Assembly (NCBI GenBank): GCA_900696465.1
Contig: CAADGE010000048.1
Span: 62,001-126,000 of the forward strand
Reading direction: 5' to 3'
Length of the DNA: 64,000 nt
DNA from: an uncultured Planctomycetota bacterium
GTDB taxonomy: Bacteria > Planctomycetota > Phycisphaerae > UBA1845 > UTPLA1
Made by a program: the position numbers and the translations under genes
Shown here: positions 61,897 through 64,000 of the stretch, in pieces
How the letters are laid out: each line of letters begins with the position of its first letter
Position numbering within the stretch: the stretch's first letter is position 1
Notes under the pieces: generated by a model
Database searches by the model: none
What the model was told of the DNA's origin: nothing
What the model saw: the letters and a program-made list of their open reading frames with translations, nothing else

Positions 61897-64000
61897 TTAC
61901 TTCACGTCCAGCCAGTTCGGCCCCCAGCCGGTGTCCACCTTGATCGGCACGCTCATCTCGATCGCGCGGGACATTTCCTCGGAGATCATCTCCGCCTCTT
62001 TTCGCGCGTACTTCGCAGGTACCTCAAACACAAGCTCGTCATGCACTTGAATGATCATCTTCGACGGCCGCTTCTCGTTCCGGATTCTCCGGTCGATGTG
62101 GATCATCGCCCGCTTGATCATGTCGGCTGCGGAGCCCTGCACGACGGTATTGATGGCGAATCGTTCGGCCGCATTGCGGATACCCTGATTGCGGGAATGA
62201 ATATCCGGGATCGGGCGACGTCGGCCGAGGATCGTCTTGACGTATCCATGCTGCCGGGCGTGCTCGACGCACTGATCGAGGAAGACGCGGATCTTTGGAT
62301 ATCGCTGGAAGTAACGATCGATGAACACCTTCGCCTGGCCGACGGACATGCCCGTCTGCCGCGCGAGGCCGAAAGCCGACTGGCCGTAAATGATGCCGAA
62401 GTTGACAGTCTTGGCGCTGGCTCGCTGTTCTGGCGTGACCTGTTCGAGCGGCACGCCCTCGATCTGCGAGGCGACGAAGGCGTGGATGTCCCGATCTTCG
62501 CGAAAGGCCTCGATGAGCGCTTCATCCCGCGAGAAGTGGGCCAGCACGCGCAACTCGATCTGCGAGTAGTCCGCCTTCAGCAGGACCTCACCCTCCGCGC
62601 CAGGCACAAAGGCGCGGCGGATCTGCGCGCCGAGCGGCGTGCGGATGGGAATGTTCTGCAGATTGGGATCGCTGCATGAGAGGCGACCGGTGACCGCGAT
62701 CGCCTGATGAAAGCTCGGGTGGATGCGACCGGTACGCGGCGAGACCAGATTCGGCAGGGCATCGACATAGGTGCTCTTGAGTTTGGCCTGCTCACGGTAC
62801 TCGATAATCAGGCGTGGGATCGGGTCGCTGGTCTGCTCGGCGAGGACCTCCAGCACTTCGGCATCGGTTGAACGGCCGGTCTTCGTCTTCTTCACGACCG
62901 GCAGCTTGCGTTCGTCGAAGAGAACCTCGGCGAGCTGTTTGGTGGAGTCAATGTTGAATGACCGGCCAGCTTCGGCGTGGATCTGCTTGCGCAGTTCCTC
63001 CAGCCGGTCGGCCATCTCGTTACTCAGACGGGCAAGCAGCTCGGTATCGATCGAGACCCCGAGATACTCCATACCCGCAAGGACTTCGACGAGTGGCATT
63101 TCCAATTCGCGAAAGAGCGATGCCAGCTCCGGGTCGGTCAGTTGCCGTTCGAGCACGCCCCGCAGTCGCCATGCCACGTCGGCGTCTTCGGCGGCGTACT
63201 CGCAGACGCGCTGCGTGGGCACCTGGTCAAACGTGATCTGGTTTTTGCCGGTGCCGATGATCTCCTTCGTGCTGATGGGGCGATAGTTCAGCAGCTCCAT
63301 CGAGAGGGCGTCGAGTCCGTGCGAGCGACGGGTCGGTTCGAGCACGAAGCTGGCGATCATCGAATCAAAATCGACGCCGCGGACCTCAATGCCCGCGGCT
63401 CGGAGCACAACGAGGTCATATTTGACATTTTGCCCGCACTTACGGATGCGCTCATTCTCAAAGACTGGCTTGAGATGACGGACGGCGACTTCCTGCGGGA
63501 TCAATCGGCCGACACCGCGCACGGGAATGTAATACCCGCTGCCGGCCTCCCAACTGATGCTGATTCCGACAAGTTCGGCAGCCGCCGGTACGAGTCCGGT
63601 CGTTTCCGTGTCAAAGGCGAAGCACGGGAGCTTTTGAAGTCGACCGACAAGTTCTGCCAGGGCAGCTTCGGTATCGATCAGCTCGTAGCGATTGACGCTC
63701 GCCGAATGCGTATCAAAGAGTTGGTCCGTCGGGGCTTGCTGCGCCGCGCCGACTTGTGCCACGGAGTTTCCGTTTGCGGCCTCCTCCGAGGGCACAGACA
63801 GGCGCTCGATCATCCGATTCATGCCCAGTTCGCGGAGGATCGGCACCGCCGCGGCAAGGTCGAATCGGTCGCATCGCGCCGACTCGAGATCGAACTCAAA
63901 TGGCATGTCGTTCTTGAGGGTCACGAGCTGCCGGACGACATCCATGCGTGCCCGAAAGGCGAGGATGTTCTCTCTCAACCTGGGCGAGAGTTCGTCGGCG
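61897..64000 (-). CDS. polA: DNA polymerase I (5' end cut by window edge)
   Basis: The frame is open to the right edge, giving about 700 residues of an expected 900-950, so most of the 5'-nuclease domain is missing. The proofreading domain is active: FDTETTG (Asp, Glu), then YAAEDADV. In the polymerase domain, motif A is ADYSQIELRVLAHFS, motif B KTVNFGIIYGQSAFGL and motif C QVHDELVFEVP, all intact. It fills gaps in repair and lagging-strand synthesis. The stop is TAA at 61899-61897, followed by a 93-base gap to the VOC lipoprotein gene. Confidence 0.97.
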   Translation of the reverse strand, partial: ADELSPRLRENILAFRARMDVVRQLVTLKNDMPFEFDLESARCDRFDLAAAVPILRELGMNRMIERLSVPSEEAANGNSVAQVGAAQQAPTDQLFDTHSASVNRYELIDTEAALAELVGRLQKLPCFAFDTETTGLVPAAAELVGISISWEAGSGYYIPVRGVGRLIPQEVAVRHLKPVFENERIRKCGQNVKYDLVVLRAAGIEVRGVDFDSMIASFVLEPTRRSHGLDALSMELLNYRPISTKEIIGTGKNQITFDQVPTQRVCEYAAEDADVAWRLRGVLERQLTDPELASLFRELEMPLVEVLAGMEYLGVSIDTELLARLSNEMADRLEELRKQIHAEAGRSFNIDSTKQLAEVLFDERKLPVVKKTKTGRSTDAEVLEVLAEQTSDPIPRLIIEYREQAKLKSTYVDALPNLVSPRTGRIHPSFHQAIAVTGRLSCSDPNLQNIPIRTPLGAQIRRAFVPGAEGEVLLKADYSQIELRVLAHFSRDEALIEAFREDRDIHAFVASQIEGVPLEQVTPEQRASAKTVNFGIIYGQSAFGLARQTGMSVGQAKVFIDRYFQRYPKIRVFLDQCVEHARQHGYVKTILGRRRPIPDIHSRNQGIRNAAERFAINTVVQGSAADMIKRAMIHIDRRIRNEKRPSKMIIQVHDELVFEVPAKYARKEAEMISEEMSRAIEMSVPIKVDTGWGPNWLDVK

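Overview
The window is a 64 kb piece of G+C-rich bacterial chromosome, probably from a planctomycete (Planctomycetota). The lineage call rests on several markers seen together. These are a Minf_1886-type protein known only from planctomycetes and verrucomicrobia (14139-14714), a PEP-CTERM protein (27853-28590), dockerin-like calcium-loop C-termini on an exported enzyme and on a sigma-linked membrane protein, many zinc-ribbon membrane proteins, and a fused type I dehydroquinase/shikimate dehydrogenase. No rRNA, recognisable tRNA, CRISPR array, insertion sequence, integrase or phage gene was seen. The two ends cut through genes: transketolase on the left (3' end missing) and DNA polymerase I on the right (5' end missing).

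Layout. 1-8.8 kb: transketolase, murA, two small metal-binding proteins, an exported deiminase with a dockerin-like tail, threonine synthase and dapB. 8.8-14.2 kb: a parvulin-type foldase lipoprotein and a surface-glycan block with two family 2 glycosyltransferases and a large divergent glycosyltransferase-like protein. 14.1-19 kb: a RicT/PSP1 protein with its Minf_1886 neighbour, then a coupled UspA-antiporter pair. 18.9-23.1 kb: isoprenoid genes (ispA, dxs) and sucD. 23.2-27.5 kb: a MaoC hydratase, an OmpR-type two-component system and a processive glycosyltransferase. 27.5-34.1 kb: a PEP-CTERM protein, a deoxyhypusine-synthase-like enzyme followed by a YgfK-like Fe-S protein, a CBM9-like lipoprotein and ribulose-phosphate epimerase. 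34.1-36.4 kb: an unusual non-coding stretch, then a PKD-IPT-cyclophilin fusion. 36.5-40.5 kb: transhydrogenase (pntAA-pntAB-pntB) with an HDAC-family deacetylase. 40.8-48.6 kb: an ECF sigma factor with a membrane partner, a trans-sulfuration enzyme, an HDOD protein, NeuB, cysteine desulfurase, a HisH homologue lacking its catalytic residues, and an OmpA-type lipoprotein. 48.2-53.3 kb: prepilin peptidase, aroK, a phosphoesterase and the aroD-aroE fusion. 53.5-56 kb: a cytochrome bd-superfamily subunit fused to cytochrome c, plus its membrane partner. 56-64 kb: SMUG-type glycosylase, a J-domain protein, a Ser/Thr kinase, Der, an exported VOC protein and polA.

Housekeeping biosynthesis (peptidoglycan, lysine, threonine, aromatic amino acids, isoprenoids) is interleaved with envelope functions (glycans, lipoproteins, foldases). 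The parts most worth following are the bd-c oxidase-like pair, the DHS-like/YgfK-like pair, the catalytically dead HisH, the antiporter whose EIIA domain has lost its phospho-histidine, the PKD-cyclophilin fusion, and the structured intergenic region at 34.1-34.8 kb.
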